From positions 1 through 41,998 of the forward strand of contig DHOU01000031.1 in the NCBI GenBank assembly GCA_002409745.1: a DNA stretch of 41,998 nt, written 5' to 3'. The DNA comes from Bacteroidales bacterium UBA5382. Its GTDB lineage: Bacteria; Bacteroidota; Bacteroidia; Bacteroidales; Dysgonomonadaceae. Numbering within the stretch: the stretch's first letter is position 1; every line of letters starts with the position of its first letter. A program made the translations under genes and the position numbers. Shown here piece after piece: positions 32,865 through 41,906 of the stretch. The notes beneath the pieces were generated by a model. That model was not told the origin of the DNA. It did no database searches and was given only the letters and a program-made list of their open reading frames with translations.

Positions 32865-34052
32865 ATGGATTTTTCAACTATTTCTTTTTCCGGGTTCTCT
32901 GTTATAGAATGGAGTCTTGTGAGCGCATTGCTTTTCTTCTTTCTGACCCAATTATTTTTTTCTTTTTTCTTATATAGAAAGCCGTATGCGCATGGACAAA
33001 AAAATTCTCATCCGGATGAGGAGGGTATTGAGTGGCCGGGTGTATCGGTGATTATCTCCTCACGGGACAATTCGGAAAATTTGGCTAAGAATCTTCCGGC
33101 TATTCTGGAACAGGATTATCCGCGCTTCGAAGTGATTGTCGTCAATCGCGGCTCGACCCTCGAGACGGATTTACTTCTCCAGTCGCTCGAACAAAAATAC
33201 GAGCACCTTTATCATACGTATGTCCCTGCGGAAGCGGAAAGAGTAAATGAAAAGAAATTAGCGCTGATGTTAGGCATCAAAGCGGCTAAGAATGATATTC
33301 TACTTTTTACCGAAGCGTATTGTAAACCTTGTTCCGACCAATGGATTAAAGCGTTTGCCCGCGAGTTTATCAAAGGAAATGATATTGTTCTCGGCTATTG
33401 TAAGCTGCATATAAAGAAAAAGTGCGCCATGCGGCATTTTATATTATTTGATAATCTGATTTACAGCCTCAAATATTTGTCCATGGCTTTACGGCATAAA
33501 CCCTTTATGGGGAATGGCCGCAATATGGCATACCGGAAGCAACTATTCTACAAGGCGAACGGCTTTTCGTCGGTTTTAAATATGAATGACGGGGAGGACG
33601 ACCTTTTTGTCAATCGCGTCGCGACTTCTGATAATACGGGAGTCGTCGTTTCACCCCAAAGTATGACGGAGTCCGACACGATAACGAGCTTTGCCGATTG
33701 GAAAATGTTTAAATCGAGATATATTTACGGGAGGCATTTTTATAAAGGGGGGGCTTCTGCTTTTTGGCGTTGGGAGACGCTTTCGAAATATGCTTTTTAT
33801 GTGTTGCTGCTGGGAACATTGATCTGGAGTTTCTTAAACGGAAACGGTCTCTTGTTTTTGTTGGCGGTTCTTCTTTTTGTCGGGAGGTATGGTTCCCAAC
33901 TTATCCTTTTGAATAAAAGCAGTAAATGGTTCGATGCCGGAAAGTTTCATATTAATTTGCTGTTTTTCGATCTTTTTCAGCCTGTCAGTAATATTCGGCT
34001 TAGAAAATATGCCAAAGGGAGGGGGCATAATAAAAGGTATTGGTCTTATTAA
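32865..34052 (+). CDS. Membrane-bound family 2 glycosyltransferase
   Basis: A 395-residue protein: one N-terminal helix (about 13-37), a GT-A catalytic domain (about 55-300: SVIISSRDNSENLAKNLPAIL, YPRFEVIVVNRGS), then two C-terminal helices (about 305-345). The usual DxD metal motif is replaced by LLFTEAYCKP, while the later acid motif NDGEDD is kept. The Q/RxxRW-like position reads MFKSRYIYG. The family transfers sugars from nucleotide sugars to membrane-facing acceptors; acceptor and sugar are unknown. The altered DxD could mean low activity or metal-independent chemistry. Confidence 0.88.
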   Translation: MDFSTISFSGFSVIEWSLVSALLFFFLTQLFFSFFLYRKPYAHGQKNSHPDEEGIEWPGVSVIISSRDNSENLAKNLPAILEQDYPRFEVIVVNRGSTLETDLLLQSLEQKYEHLYHTYVPAEAERVNEKKLALMLGIKAAKNDILLFTEAYCKPCSDQWIKAFAREFIKGNDIVLGYCKLHIKKKCAMRHFILFDNLIYSLKYLSMALRHKPFMGNGRNMAYRKQLFYKANGFSSVLNMNDGEDDLFVNRVATSDNTGVVVSPQSMTESDTITSFADWKMFKSRYIYGRHFYKGGASAFWRWETLSKYAFYVLLLGTLIWSFLNGNGLLFLLAVLLFVGRYGSQLILLNKSSKWFDAGKFHINLLFFDLFQPVSNIRLRKYAKGRGHNKRYWSY

Positions 34053-34182
34053 AAGGTGCCATTTTGTCATTGTACAAACTTTTGTAATAGATAAATGGGT
34101 TAAAGCGGGTTAATCGCTTACTCTTTCCGTTAAAAGTGTTAAAAAGTAAAATCCAAAGAGAATTATTGTATGTTTTTTGTTC

Positions 34183-34190
34183 TATATTTG
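34183..34190 (+). promoter_or_regulatory. Promoter -7 box for the HtrA protease gene
   Basis: TATATTTG matches TAnnTTTG and lies 44 bases before the ATG at 34234. It overlaps an upstream TTG at 34177 that is in frame, which speaks against that earlier start. Confidence 0.55.
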
Positions 34191-34233
34191 CGAAACTAAA
34201 AATGTTAAAACGAACATTCTAAAACAGTTTAAT

Positions 34234-35769
34234 ATGAACATAGGAAATACAAAAAACTTACTCGTTATCATTGTGGTGGCGATACTCAGTTCCGTGGTAA
34301 CTCTTTTGGGTTACAATGCCATAAATAAGAAACAGTTGCCTTTTGGAAATCAATCGGACAATTCTCTTTCCATGGTGGATGTCGGCGAATATGCGACATC
34401 ATTTAAGCAGGATCCGAATGTGACATTGACCAACTTGACGACAGCCGAAGGGTATCCCGATTTTACGGAAGCTGCGGCCCGTTCGGTAAACGGTGTCGTG
34501 CATGTCAAAACAAAATCGATAAGCCGACAGGAATACATTAATCCGTTAGATTTGCTTTTTGGATTCGGCGGTCGCGATTTTCAATACGGAGAGCCCCGTG
34601 AACAGTTAGGCTTCGGATCCGGCGTAATCATCTCGAAAGACGGTTACATTATTACGAACAATCACGTAGTGGCCAATGCTACCGAAGTGTCGGTTTCTTT
34701 AAACGACAATAGGGAGTTTATCGCCAAGGTTGTGGGCACCGACTCGCAAAGTGATATCGCTTTATTAAAAATCGAAGGAGATAATTTCCCGTATCTCACG
34801 TTCGGCAATTCCGATGCTTTGAAGGTCGGCGAGTGGGTATTGGCGGTTGGCAATCCGTTTAATCTCACTTCTACTGTGACGGCCGGTATCGTAAGTGCCA
34901 AAAACCGCTCTAATGTCGGAGACGGTAGTTTAGGCATTCAGTCTTTTATTCAGGTCGATGCGGCTGTAAACCGGGGAAACAGTGGCGGAGCATTAGTAAA
35001 TACAAAAGGGGAATTAGTGGGTATTAATACGATGATTTATTCTTCAACGGGAGATTTTACCGGTTATGCATTCGCCGTTCCTATTTCGATCGCAGGAAAA
35101 GTGGCTTCTGATTTAAAGGAGTTCGGAACCGTACAACGTGCTATGTTGGGGATTTCCGTTCCCAATATTGAAGAGATTCGGCGGCGAGATCCTGATAAAG
35201 CGCGTGAGTTATCTCAAATAAAAGGGGTTTTGGTAGAAGATTTCAGTGATCGTAGTGCTGCCAAAGCTGCCGGTATCGAGAAAGGGGATATTCTTACGGC
35301 TATTAATAATGTACCTATCCGTAATTTTGCCGAATTGCAAAGCCAGTTGAATCGATATCGTCCCGGCGATAAAATTAAAGTGACGGTCGATCGTAAAGGA
35401 AAGGAACGTTCGTTTACCGTAGAACTTAAGAATGATGAAGGAAATACCGAAATAATGCGTGGTTCCGATGGCGTGCAACTGTTAGGCGCGGATTTCAAAG
35501 AGGTTTCGGTCGATAAGAAACGTCAATTAGGAATAAGTAGTGGTGTGGAAGTCGCTTCGGTTCAGAATTCGGGCCTTTTCAAAAAAGGAGGAATCAATAA
35601 AGGCTTTATTATTATGAGGATTAATAATGCGCCTGTCAATAATGAGGGGGATATTTCACGAATCGTAGCGGCCACATCTACCCGCGAAGATAAAGTGATA
35701 TTGATAGCTGGTTTCTATCCTCCCAATGGAAGAACCCAGTATATACCGATTGATTTGACCCGGAAATAA
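34234..35769 (+). CDS. DegP/DegQ-type periplasmic serine protease (HtrA family)
   Basis: A 511-residue protein from the ATG at 34234. An N-terminal signal/anchor helix (about 9-30) directs it to the periplasm. The trypsin-like domain has the complete triad His144 (TNNHVVANA), Asp174 (DSQSDIALLKI) and Ser250 (NRGNSGGALV). Two PDZ domains follow, the first around 290-385 and the second, more divergent, around 405-500. It degrades or refolds damaged envelope proteins. It is a single-gene unit with its own promoter, upstream of rpoD. Confidence 0.94.
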   Translation: MNIGNTKNLLVIIVVAILSSVVTLLGYNAINKKQLPFGNQSDNSLSMVDVGEYATSFKQDPNVTLTNLTTAEGYPDFTEAAARSVNGVVHVKTKSISRQEYINPLDLLFGFGGRDFQYGEPREQLGFGSGVIISKDGYIITNNHVVANATEVSVSLNDNREFIAKVVGTDSQSDIALLKIEGDNFPYLTFGNSDALKVGEWVLAVGNPFNLTSTVTAGIVSAKNRSNVGDGSLGIQSFIQVDAAVNRGNSGGALVNTKGELVGINTMIYSSTGDFTGYAFAVPISIAGKVASDLKEFGTVQRAMLGISVPNIEEIRRRDPDKARELSQIKGVLVEDFSDRSAAKAAGIEKGDILTAINNVPIRNFAELQSQLNRYRPGDKIKVTVDRKGKERSFTVELKNDEGNTEIMRGSDGVQLLGADFKEVSVDKKRQLGISSGVEVASVQNSGLFKKGGINKGFIIMRINNAPVNNEGDISRIVAATSTREDKVILIAGFYPPNGRTQYIPIDLTRK

Positions 35770-35924
35770 AACCTTGGCGTTAATTAGAGTTAATAAGGTG
35801 GATTTACGTAACAAAAATAGCTTATTCGGTGTTTGTATAGCAAAGGATTCGGCAATATTGCCGTTTCCTTTGATATTTTGCGGGGAATAAATAATCTTTT
35901 TTTCGTCATGATTAAAAAAATGAT

Positions 35925-35932
35925 TAATTTTG
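35925..35932 (+). promoter_or_regulatory. Promoter -7 box for rpoD
   Basis: TAATTTTG followed by GCACC, a strong TAnnTTTG match 34 bases before the rpoD ATG at 35967. Confidence 0.6.
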
Positions 35933-35966
35933 CACCCCCTTTTAGACAGGAGAACGATTATAGAAG

Positions 35967-36827
35967 ATGAGACAATTAAAGATAACAAAATCGATTACAA
36001 ATCGCGAAAGCGCTTCTTTGGACAAATATCTTCAGGAAATTGGACGTGAAGATTTGATTACAGTAGAAGAAGAAGTGGAACTCGCTCAGGCTATTAAGAA
36101 GGGTGACAGGCAAGCTCTTGAAAAATTAACGAGAGCCAACCTTCGATTTGTCGTATCGGTGGCTAAGCAATATCAGAATCAAGGATTAAGCTTGCCGGAC
36201 CTTATTAATGAAGGAAATCTGGGCCTTATTAAGGCTGCCGAAAAATTTGATGAAACCCGTGGATTTAAATTTATCAGTTATGCTGTTTGGTGGATACGTC
36301 AATCTATCTTGCAGGCGTTAGCCGAACAGTCGCGTATTGTCAGGCTTCCGTTGAATCAAGTGGGGTCATTAAATAAAATAAATAAGGCTTTTCAGAAATT
36401 CGAACAGGAAAACGAACGCCGTCCTTCTGCCGAAGAACTCGCGAATGAGTTGGATATATCGGTCGATAAAATAACCGATTCTCTGAAAGTTTCAGGACGC
36501 CATATCTCTATGGATGCTCCCTTTGTCGAAGGAGAGGACAATAGTTTGTTGGATGTTTTAGTGAATGACGATGCTCCCATTGCCGATCGTACGCTTATTA
36601 ACGAGTCTTTGCAAAAAGAGATTGACCGAGCTTTATCTACTCTTACGGAAAGGGAAAGCGATATCATTAAAATGTTTTTCGGTATCGGTTGTCAGGAAAT
36701 GACCCTCGAGGAGATTGGAGATAAGTTCCAGTTGACGCGCGAAAGAGTAAGACAGATTAAGGAAAAGGCCATTCGTCGTTTGAGGCAGGATTCGAGAAGT
36801 AAACTACTGAAAAGTTATCTGGGATAA
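35967..36827 (+). CDS. rpoD: Primary sigma-70 factor RpoD
   Basis: A 286-residue sigma factor. Region 1.2 ([25 protein letters not shown]), region 2 ([31 protein letters not shown] and [15 protein letters not shown]), region 3 and region 4 ([28 protein letters not shown]) are complete. Region 1.1 and the large non-conserved insert of E. coli sigma-70 are missing, as is normal for the short Bacteroidota primary sigma factor that reads the TTTG/TAnnTTTG promoters noted across this window. Confidence 0.96.
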   Translation: MRQLKITKSITNRESASLDKYLQEIGREDLITVEEEVELAQAIKKGDRQALEKLTRANLRFVVSVAKQYQNQGLSLPDLINEGNLGLIKAAEKFDETRGFKFISYAVWWIRQSILQALAEQSRIVRLPLNQVGSLNKINKAFQKFEQENERRPSAEELANELDISVDKITDSLKVSGRHISMDAPFVEGEDNSLLDVLVNDDAPIADRTLINESLQKEIDRALSTLTERESDIIKMFFGIGCQEMTLEEIGDKFQLTRERVRQIKEKAIRRLRQDSRSKLLKSYLG

Positions 36828-37150
36828 GGGTTGTAGCCTATTAAAAATAAGGGTTTACAGCGGTACGGATTGTGAAAAAACGCCTAAAACCTGTGTATTT
36901 TTCAGTTTTTTCACCTGAAAACAAGAATATATAGAAATTAAGTTTTATATTTGTAGCCTAAATATTACCTATTTATGTTGGAATAGGTTGACAGATAAAG
37001 AGAATGGTTCTGAATTATTGAATTCTTGACGAACTTTTTTATAGCATAAACGTTATAAGAAAGACAAATACGAAAAAATAGACAAACGTAACAGAACAAA
37101 TAAATATTATCGAGTAATTGTAATAAAATGTTTAATTAGAATTTAAATTT
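36828..37150 (+). promoter_or_regulatory. rpoD-ompA intergenic region with the ompA promoter and a long leader
   Basis: 323 bases without a gene. TATATTTG at 36946-36953 is an exact -7 box and would give a leader of about 190 bases before ompA, long for this genome. The leader contains a small inverted repeat ACCTAT/ATAGGT (36967-36988). Upstream, TTTTCAG/CTGAAAA forms a weak 7-bp stem near 36900-36921 that may end rpoD transcripts. A 10-base repeat TTGTAGCCTA occurs both after rpoD and at the promoter. Confidence 0.5.
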
Positions 37151-38296
37151 ATGAAAAAGTTTAGTTTACTTTTAATTTCTGCTCTTGTTGCATTTAGCAT
37201 AAGTGCGCAAGAAGTACAAAATGTTTCTCATGGTACAGTGTACCTGAAGAACAAAGCGAGTGACAATTGGTTTTTAGGTTTAGGCGGAGGTGTAAACACC
37301 TACAATATGAAGAAATTTGACAACCTCGGCGACCGTCTCGGTTGGCAAGGACAAATAAGCTTGGGCCGTTGGAATTCTCCGGTTTGGGGTGGTCGTTTGG
37401 TTATCGATGCCGGTGAGCCTGTTACCAATTATGAAACGGACGCAAAAGTGAAATGGGCCGGAGCTCATTTAGACCTGCTGTACAACTTCACAAATGCAGT
37501 ATTGCCTTACAATCCTGAAAGAGTGTATAGCTTTATTCCTTATTTGGGTGTAGGTTATGCGTATGGTATGAACGAATGGTTTAAAAAACCCAATGCGGAC
37601 AACGATTTGTTCAAAGGACAGAATCAATCATTGACGTACAATGTTGGTATCATCAATAACTTCAGATTGGGACGTAATGTAAGCCTTTTCCTTGAAGTAG
37701 GATACAGATTGTTCCAAGAATCATTTGATAATTCGGCTACTCCCGCAGGTGATTACGAATATGACGGAATGCTTTCCGTATTAGGAGGTATCCAATTCGG
37801 TTTAGGTGGAAAACAAGAGTTCACTTCTGCTGAACTGTTGGATTACAACTTAATCAACGACCTGAACAGCCAAATCAACAGATTGCGTTCTGAAAACGAA
37901 CAACTGAGACAAAGACCGGAATCTTGCCCCGAATGTCCTGAAGTTGCTCCTCAGCCCGTTGCTGAAGAATCAGTTTATGTTCCTAATGTTGTATTCTTCC
38001 GTATCAATTCATTCAAAATTGACAAGGGCCAACAAGTTAGCGTATACAATACTGCTGAATACTTGAAAGCGAATACGGATGCAAAAGTTAACATCGTTGC
38101 TTATGCTGACAAACAAACAGGTACTCCGGAATACAACTGGTCTCTTTCTGAAAAACGTGCTAAAGCTGTTGCTGACGCGTTGATCAATGAATATGGAATT
38201 GACAGTAGCCGTATTTCTGTAGACTGGAAAGGTGATACCGTACAGCCGTATGCAGAAAATGACTGGAACCGTGTAGCTATCTTCTTCGCTGAATAA
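37151..38296 (+). CDS. OmpA family outer-membrane protein (Porphyromonas Omp40/41-like)
   Basis: A 381-residue protein with a cleavable signal (SISAQ). Residues about 30-225 form an N-terminal beta-barrel (aromatic strands such as WFLGLGGGVNTYNM and LFLEVGYRLFQESF). A short coiled coil (LNSQINRLRSENEQLRQ) and a linker with two cysteines (ESCPECPEVAPQP) follow. The C-terminal OmpA domain (about 275-381: VFFRINSFKIDKGQ, YNWSLSEKRAKAVADALI, NRVAIFF) binds peptidoglycan. This layout is that of the major OmpA-like pair of Porphyromonas, where linker cysteines give disulfide-linked dimers. The codon use and long leader suit a highly expressed protein. Confidence 0.92.
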   Translation: MKKFSLLLISALVAFSISAQEVQNVSHGTVYLKNKASDNWFLGLGGGVNTYNMKKFDNLGDRLGWQGQISLGRWNSPVWGGRLVIDAGEPVTNYETDAKVKWAGAHLDLLYNFTNAVLPYNPERVYSFIPYLGVGYAYGMNEWFKKPNADNDLFKGQNQSLTYNVGIINNFRLGRNVSLFLEVGYRLFQESFDNSATPAGDYEYDGMLSVLGGIQFGLGGKQEFTSAELLDYNLINDLNSQINRLRSENEQLRQRPESCPECPEVAPQPVAEESVYVPNVVFFRINSFKIDKGQQVSVYNTAEYLKANTDAKVNIVAYADKQTGTPEYNWSLSEKRAKAVADALINEYGIDSSRISVDWKGDTVQPYAENDWNRVAIFFAE

Positions 38297-38327
38297 GCAT
38301 AGAAAATAAGATTACCATAATAAAAAA

Positions 38328-38358
38328 AGCATCTCTTTTAAAGAGGTGCTTTTTTTTG
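38328..38358 (+). terminator. Rho-independent terminator of ompA
   Basis: AGCATCTCTTT pairs with AAAGAGGTGCT (one G-T pair) around a minimal loop and is followed by eight T. A run of A precedes the stem, so it could also act weakly in the opposite direction. Confidence 0.85.
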
Positions 38359-38370
38359 TGAAAAGAATTT

Positions 38371-38403
38371 ACCGAAGGTGTCGCTTGGAGCGACGCCTTC
38401 GGT
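38371..38403 (-). terminator. Strong hairpin at the 3' end of murF-alr
   Basis: ACCGAAGGTGTCGCT and AGCGACGCCTTCGGT form a 15-bp stem with one G-T wobble or mismatch and a 3-base loop. It lies 6 bases past the minus-strand stop codon and is followed in that direction by a T-rich stretch, so it is probably the terminator of the MurF-Alr transcript. Confidence 0.75.
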
Positions 38404-38408
38404 TATAA

Positions 38409-40877
38409 TTATTCTTTGATATAGATGCGTTTTACACGGGGAGATATTGCCGTAAGAATTTCATAAGGAATCGTGCCGATATTATCCGCAAGCTCAATTA
38501 CAGAGAGGTCTTCTCCGAAAATAATCACCGCATCTCCTTCATGAGCACTGATATCGGTTACATCGACCATGCAAAGATCCATGCATACGTTGCCGACGAT
38601 GGATGCCAGTTGGCCGTTTATTAATACCTGACCTTTCCGATTACCGAATTGGCGGTTCAGTCCGTCGGCGTATCCTATGCGTATGGTCGCTATCCGTGCG
38701 TTCCGGTTCAGTTCCTCTTTACGTCCGTATCCGACTGTTTCATGGCGGGGGATATCTTTAATCTGTAAAATTGTCGTTTTTAGCGTACATACATTTTTTA
38801 ATCCGGGTAATCCGCTGGCGCTTACTCCATACAGTCCGATACCTAAACGCACCATATCCCATTGTGCTTCCGGAAAACGTTCTATTCCCGCAGAGTTTAG
38901 TATGTGCTTGTAGATTCGATAGCCAAGCGCGTCCTGAATGCTTTCGGCCGTCTTTTTTAGTGTTTCGATTTGATGACCGGTGAAATCGTCAAAAATCCAA
39001 CTCTCGCTGGCCGAAAGGTGTGAAAAAAGCGACCGTACTTTCAACGCTTTTTGTTCGTGCAAGATGTTCACCAATTGAGGAAGCTGCTCGGGAAGGAATC
39101 CCAACCGGTGCATTCCGGTGTCGATTTTTATATGTACGGGGTAGTCGGTCACTCCCCTTCGATCGGCTTCTTTAATAAAAGATTCCAGAATGCGGAAATT
39201 ATACACTTCGGGTTCCAGATTGTTGGAGAATAGTTCTTCGAAGCCGTTTACTTCCGAATTCAATACGATCGTCGGGATGGAAATCCCTGCATTCCGCAAG
39301 GCAATCCCTTCTTCGGCAACCGCAACAGCTAAATAATCGCACCGGTGATATTGTAATGTCTTCGCCACTTCAACGGCCCCCGTGCCGTAGGCGTTAGCCT
39401 TTACCATACAAACGAGTTTCACCTCGGGCGAAAGTTTCGATTTATAGAAGTTGAAATTATGGACCACCGCATCCAAATCGACTTCCATGACGGTTTCATG
39501 CGGCCGTTCTTCAATCAGCGCATTGATTTGCTCAAAGTGATAGGCGCGGGCGCCCTTCAACAGAATTAATTCGTTGTGGAAATTTTTCCATTTTTGTGAT
39601 TGAATGAATGCCTCCGTTGAGGGGAAAAACAGTTTCTCTTGCACTCTAAAGGTGCCGGCATTTTCGGAAATGTTTTTGCCGATACCGATAATTTTTTCGA
39701 TGCCGCGTTTTTGCACCATTCCCGCCACTTCTTGGTAAAGCGCTTCGGATGAGATTCCCGATTGTAAGATATCCGATAAAATCAGCGTTTTTTTCAGCGG
39801 GCGATCCATCTTTCGTTGTTGCTGAAAATCCAATGCAATTTCGATGGAATTAATATCCGAATTATACGTATCATTAATGATGAGACAATCCTTTTTTCCC
39901 CGGCGGACATCCAGTCGCATGGCTACGGGTTCGAGTTTCTTCATTCTCTCCGATATCGTTTCGGGTGAAACGTGCAGATAAAGCATTACCGCTAAGCAGT
40001 CAATGGCGTTTTCGATGGAAGCCTGATCGGTAAAGGGAATCGCGAATGCATGATTGAAATGCAAAAAAGAATAATGGATAATACTCTGAAATTGATTCTT
40101 TTCGATTTTAAAAATATACAGCGGCGCATCTGTGTTGTCAGACGACCAAGCGAAGGATTTTTGCGACAATACCGATAAATTGACACATTCGTCAATCATT
40201 TTATCGTCTTCTTCATAGACAAACATCTCGCAATTTGTAAACAGTTCGAGTTTCTCCATACATTTTTGTTGGATGCTTTCGAAGTTTTCCTGATGCGCTT
40301 TGCCGATATTTGTCAGAATGCCCATGGTCGGCCTGATCACCGGTTCGAGATGCTCCATTTCGTCGGGTTGCGAAATTCCGGCTTCGAAGATACCGATTTG
40401 CGTTTGTTCATTCAATTGCCAGACCGATAGCGGAACTCCAATTTGTGAATTGTAGCTGCGCGGCGAACGTACTATATTATAGTCGTCCTGCAATAGCTGA
40501 TATAACCATTCTTTCACAACCGTTTTGCCATTGCTTCCCGTAATACCGATAACCGGGATGTCGAATTTTCGCCGGTGATGAGCCGCGATCTTTTGCAATG
40601 CTGAGAGCGGATTCTTCACTTGAAAAAAATTGGCATCCGAAAACGGCGCCCACTCTTTCCATTTTTTAGAAACGACAAAGTTCCGAACGCCCGATTGATA
40701 TAAATCGGTAATAAATTGATGAGCATCATTATTTTTCGACTCCAATGCAAAGAATAGCGATTTCTCGGGATCGGACAGTTTGCGGCTGTCGACTAGTAGA
40801 ATAGAGATTTCAGAAGGAATTATATTTTTGTCTGAAACTCCCAATATCGATGCAATTTCAGTAATTGAATACGTCAT
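38409..40877 (-). CDS. Bifunctional MurF ligase / alanine racemase fusion
   Basis: An 822-residue protein. The N-terminal half (about 1-450) is MurF, which joins D-Ala-D-Ala to the UDP-MurNAc-tripeptide with ATP; the P-loop GSNGKT is at 114-119 and the substrate domain precedes it. The C-terminal half (about 460-822) is alanine racemase: PLP lysine Lys493 in MVKANAYGTG, SHLSASES, the RLGIGLYG strand, and the second catalytic Tyr in VGYGRKEEL. Fusing D-Ala production to its use is characteristic of Bacteroidota. The ATG at 40877 follows the GSCFA stop by 5 bases; an in-frame TTG three codons earlier is not preferred. Confidence 0.95.
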   Translation of the reverse strand: MTYSITEIASILGVSDKNIIPSEISILLVDSRKLSDPEKSLFFALESKNNDAHQFITDLYQSGVRNFVVSKKWKEWAPFSDANFFQVKNPLSALQKIAAHHRRKFDIPVIGITGSNGKTVVKEWLYQLLQDDYNIVRSPRSYNSQIGVPLSVWQLNEQTQIGIFEAGISQPDEMEHLEPVIRPTMGILTNIGKAHQENFESIQQKCMEKLELFTNCEMFVYEEDDKMIDECVNLSVLSQKSFAWSSDNTDAPLYIFKIEKNQFQSIIHYSFLHFNHAFAIPFTDQASIENAIDCLAVMLYLHVSPETISERMKKLEPVAMRLDVRRGKKDCLIINDTYNSDINSIEIALDFQQQRKMDRPLKKTLILSDILQSGISSEALYQEVAGMVQKRGIEKIIGIGKNISENAGTFRVQEKLFFPSTEAFIQSQKWKNFHNELILLKGARAYHFEQINALIEERPHETVMEVDLDAVVHNFNFYKSKLSPEVKLVCMVKANAYGTGAVEVAKTLQYHRCDYLAVAVAEEGIALRNAGISIPTIVLNSEVNGFEELFSNNLEPEVYNFRILESFIKEADRRGVTDYPVHIKIDTGMHRLGFLPEQLPQLVNILHEQKALKVRSLFSHLSASESWIFDDFTGHQIETLKKTAESIQDALGYRIYKHILNSAGIERFPEAQWDMVRLGIGLYGVSASGLPGLKNVCTLKTTILQIKDIPRHETVGYGRKEELNRNARIATIRIGYADGLNRQFGNRKGQVLINGQLASIVGNVCMDLCMVDVTDISAHEGDAVIIFGEDLSVIELADNIGTIPYEILTAISPRVKRIYIKE

Positions 40878-40882
40878 AATTA

Positions 40883-41881
40883 TCAAACTTGTTGATGGGT
40901 TAGTAGTAAATCTATATCATCGATCTCTTTTGTACAAGTAATAAAAGGATACTTGTTTGAAAAGAGACGCAATTTATCGCGTGTGAGTAGAAGAAAGTCC
41001 CGGTAGGACTCGTTTTCAGGGTGCAGCGGACGATGATTCAACGCTTTCCGTATGGTTTCCCATTCCTGTATAATCTCCTTGGTCGATGCTGAAAAATAAG
41101 TGTCCGAAAACCGCTCCCAGATATAGTCGATGGCGAGGTTCGACGGATGAAGCATATCACCGGCATAAAAGCGGTAATCGCGGAGTTCATCCATCATGAT
41201 TTCGTAGGCGGGGAAATAGAACACGTTGTCGCCAAAACGCTCCATCAGGGCCTCGACCGATACCTGAAGAATCGATTTGCTCACCGTGTTTTCATGAGCC
41301 CCGTCTTTCCAGTGTCGTATGGGGCTTACGGTGAAAATAATCTTTATTTCCGGGTTTATTTCTTTCAGCAGGGCGATCAAATCCGACCAGTCATCCGTAA
41401 TTTCTTGCATCGATAAGCGTTTCCTATCGAATGCCTCGGCCGGAAACTTGTGGCAATTATTCACCACTTCGCCGGTTTCTTTCCAGTAATAAGCATAGGC
41501 CGTGCCGAAGGTGATCAAGAGTATTTGTGCCTGACGGATAAAATCGGCCGCTTCATTAAAGCGCTGCTGAATGGTGTCGAGACAAGCCTGTTTGTTTGTG
41601 CTCGAAAACGAACCGTGATGCATCAGGCTGCAATAAAGTCCGCGATGAGCAAGCAGGTCGGCGTCGGTAAATCCTTTTCGTTGTAGCAGCCGCCGGATGG
41701 ATGAGGATATGGATGACGGGTTGTAAGAAATGCCGAACGGATTCATGTCGATAGGAAACTTGCTTTCTATCAACTTAGCCCCGATGTTTTCGGAGAAACA
41801 CGATCCGAAAAGCATTCCCTTCGTGGTGTGCCCGATGGAGAAGCCGGGCAGTGAAATCGTTATGGGTGTCCTGAAATCCAT
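40883..41881 (-). CDS. GSCFA domain protein
   Basis: A 332-residue protein carrying the family motif GSCFSENIG (about 26-34) and further family-like blocks: FPIDMNPFGISYNP, ILLITFGTAYAYYWKETGEVVNNCHKFP-type text, IIFTVSPIRHWKDG, and DMLHPSNLAIDYIWERF near the C-terminus. The D-x-x-H pair and early Gly-Ser recall SGNH/GDSL hydrolases, so a serine esterase is possible, but the function is not established. It shares a transcript with murF-alr, which hints at a role linked to the cell wall or envelope. Confidence 0.9.
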   Translation of the reverse strand: MDFRTPITISLPGFSIGHTTKGMLFGSCFSENIGAKLIESKFPIDMNPFGISYNPSSISSSIRRLLQRKGFTDADLLAHRGLYCSLMHHGSFSSTNKQACLDTIQQRFNEAADFIRQAQILLITFGTAYAYYWKETGEVVNNCHKFPAEAFDRKRLSMQEITDDWSDLIALLKEINPEIKIIFTVSPIRHWKDGAHENTVSKSILQVSVEALMERFGDNVFYFPAYEIMMDELRDYRFYAGDMLHPSNLAIDYIWERFSDTYFSASTKEIIQEWETIRKALNHRPLHPENESYRDFLLLTRDKLRLFSNKYPFITCTKEIDDIDLLLTHQQV

Positions 41882-41898
41882 TACTCATTATTTTTACA

Positions 41899-41906
41899 CA
41901 AATGTA
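41899..41906 (-). promoter_or_regulatory. Promoter -7 box for the GSCFA-murF-alr operon
   Basis: The minus strand reads TACATTTG, an exact TAnnTTTG match, 17 bases before the GSCFA start codon. The remaining bases to the window edge hold no gene that can be recognised. Confidence 0.5.

Noticed and set aside
34177..34233. TTG start for the HtrA protease
   Set aside because: The codon lies upstream of and within the promoter region (TATATTTG at 34183-34190), so it would not be transcribed.
36830..36960. Repeated TTGTAGCCTA as a regulatory pair
   Set aside because: Only ten bases long and without symmetric placement; chance cannot be excluded in this AT-rich region.
40878..40886. TTG start for murF-alr
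   Set aside because: It overlaps the end of the GSCFA gene and adds only three residues; the ATG at 40877 gives the usual N-terminus.
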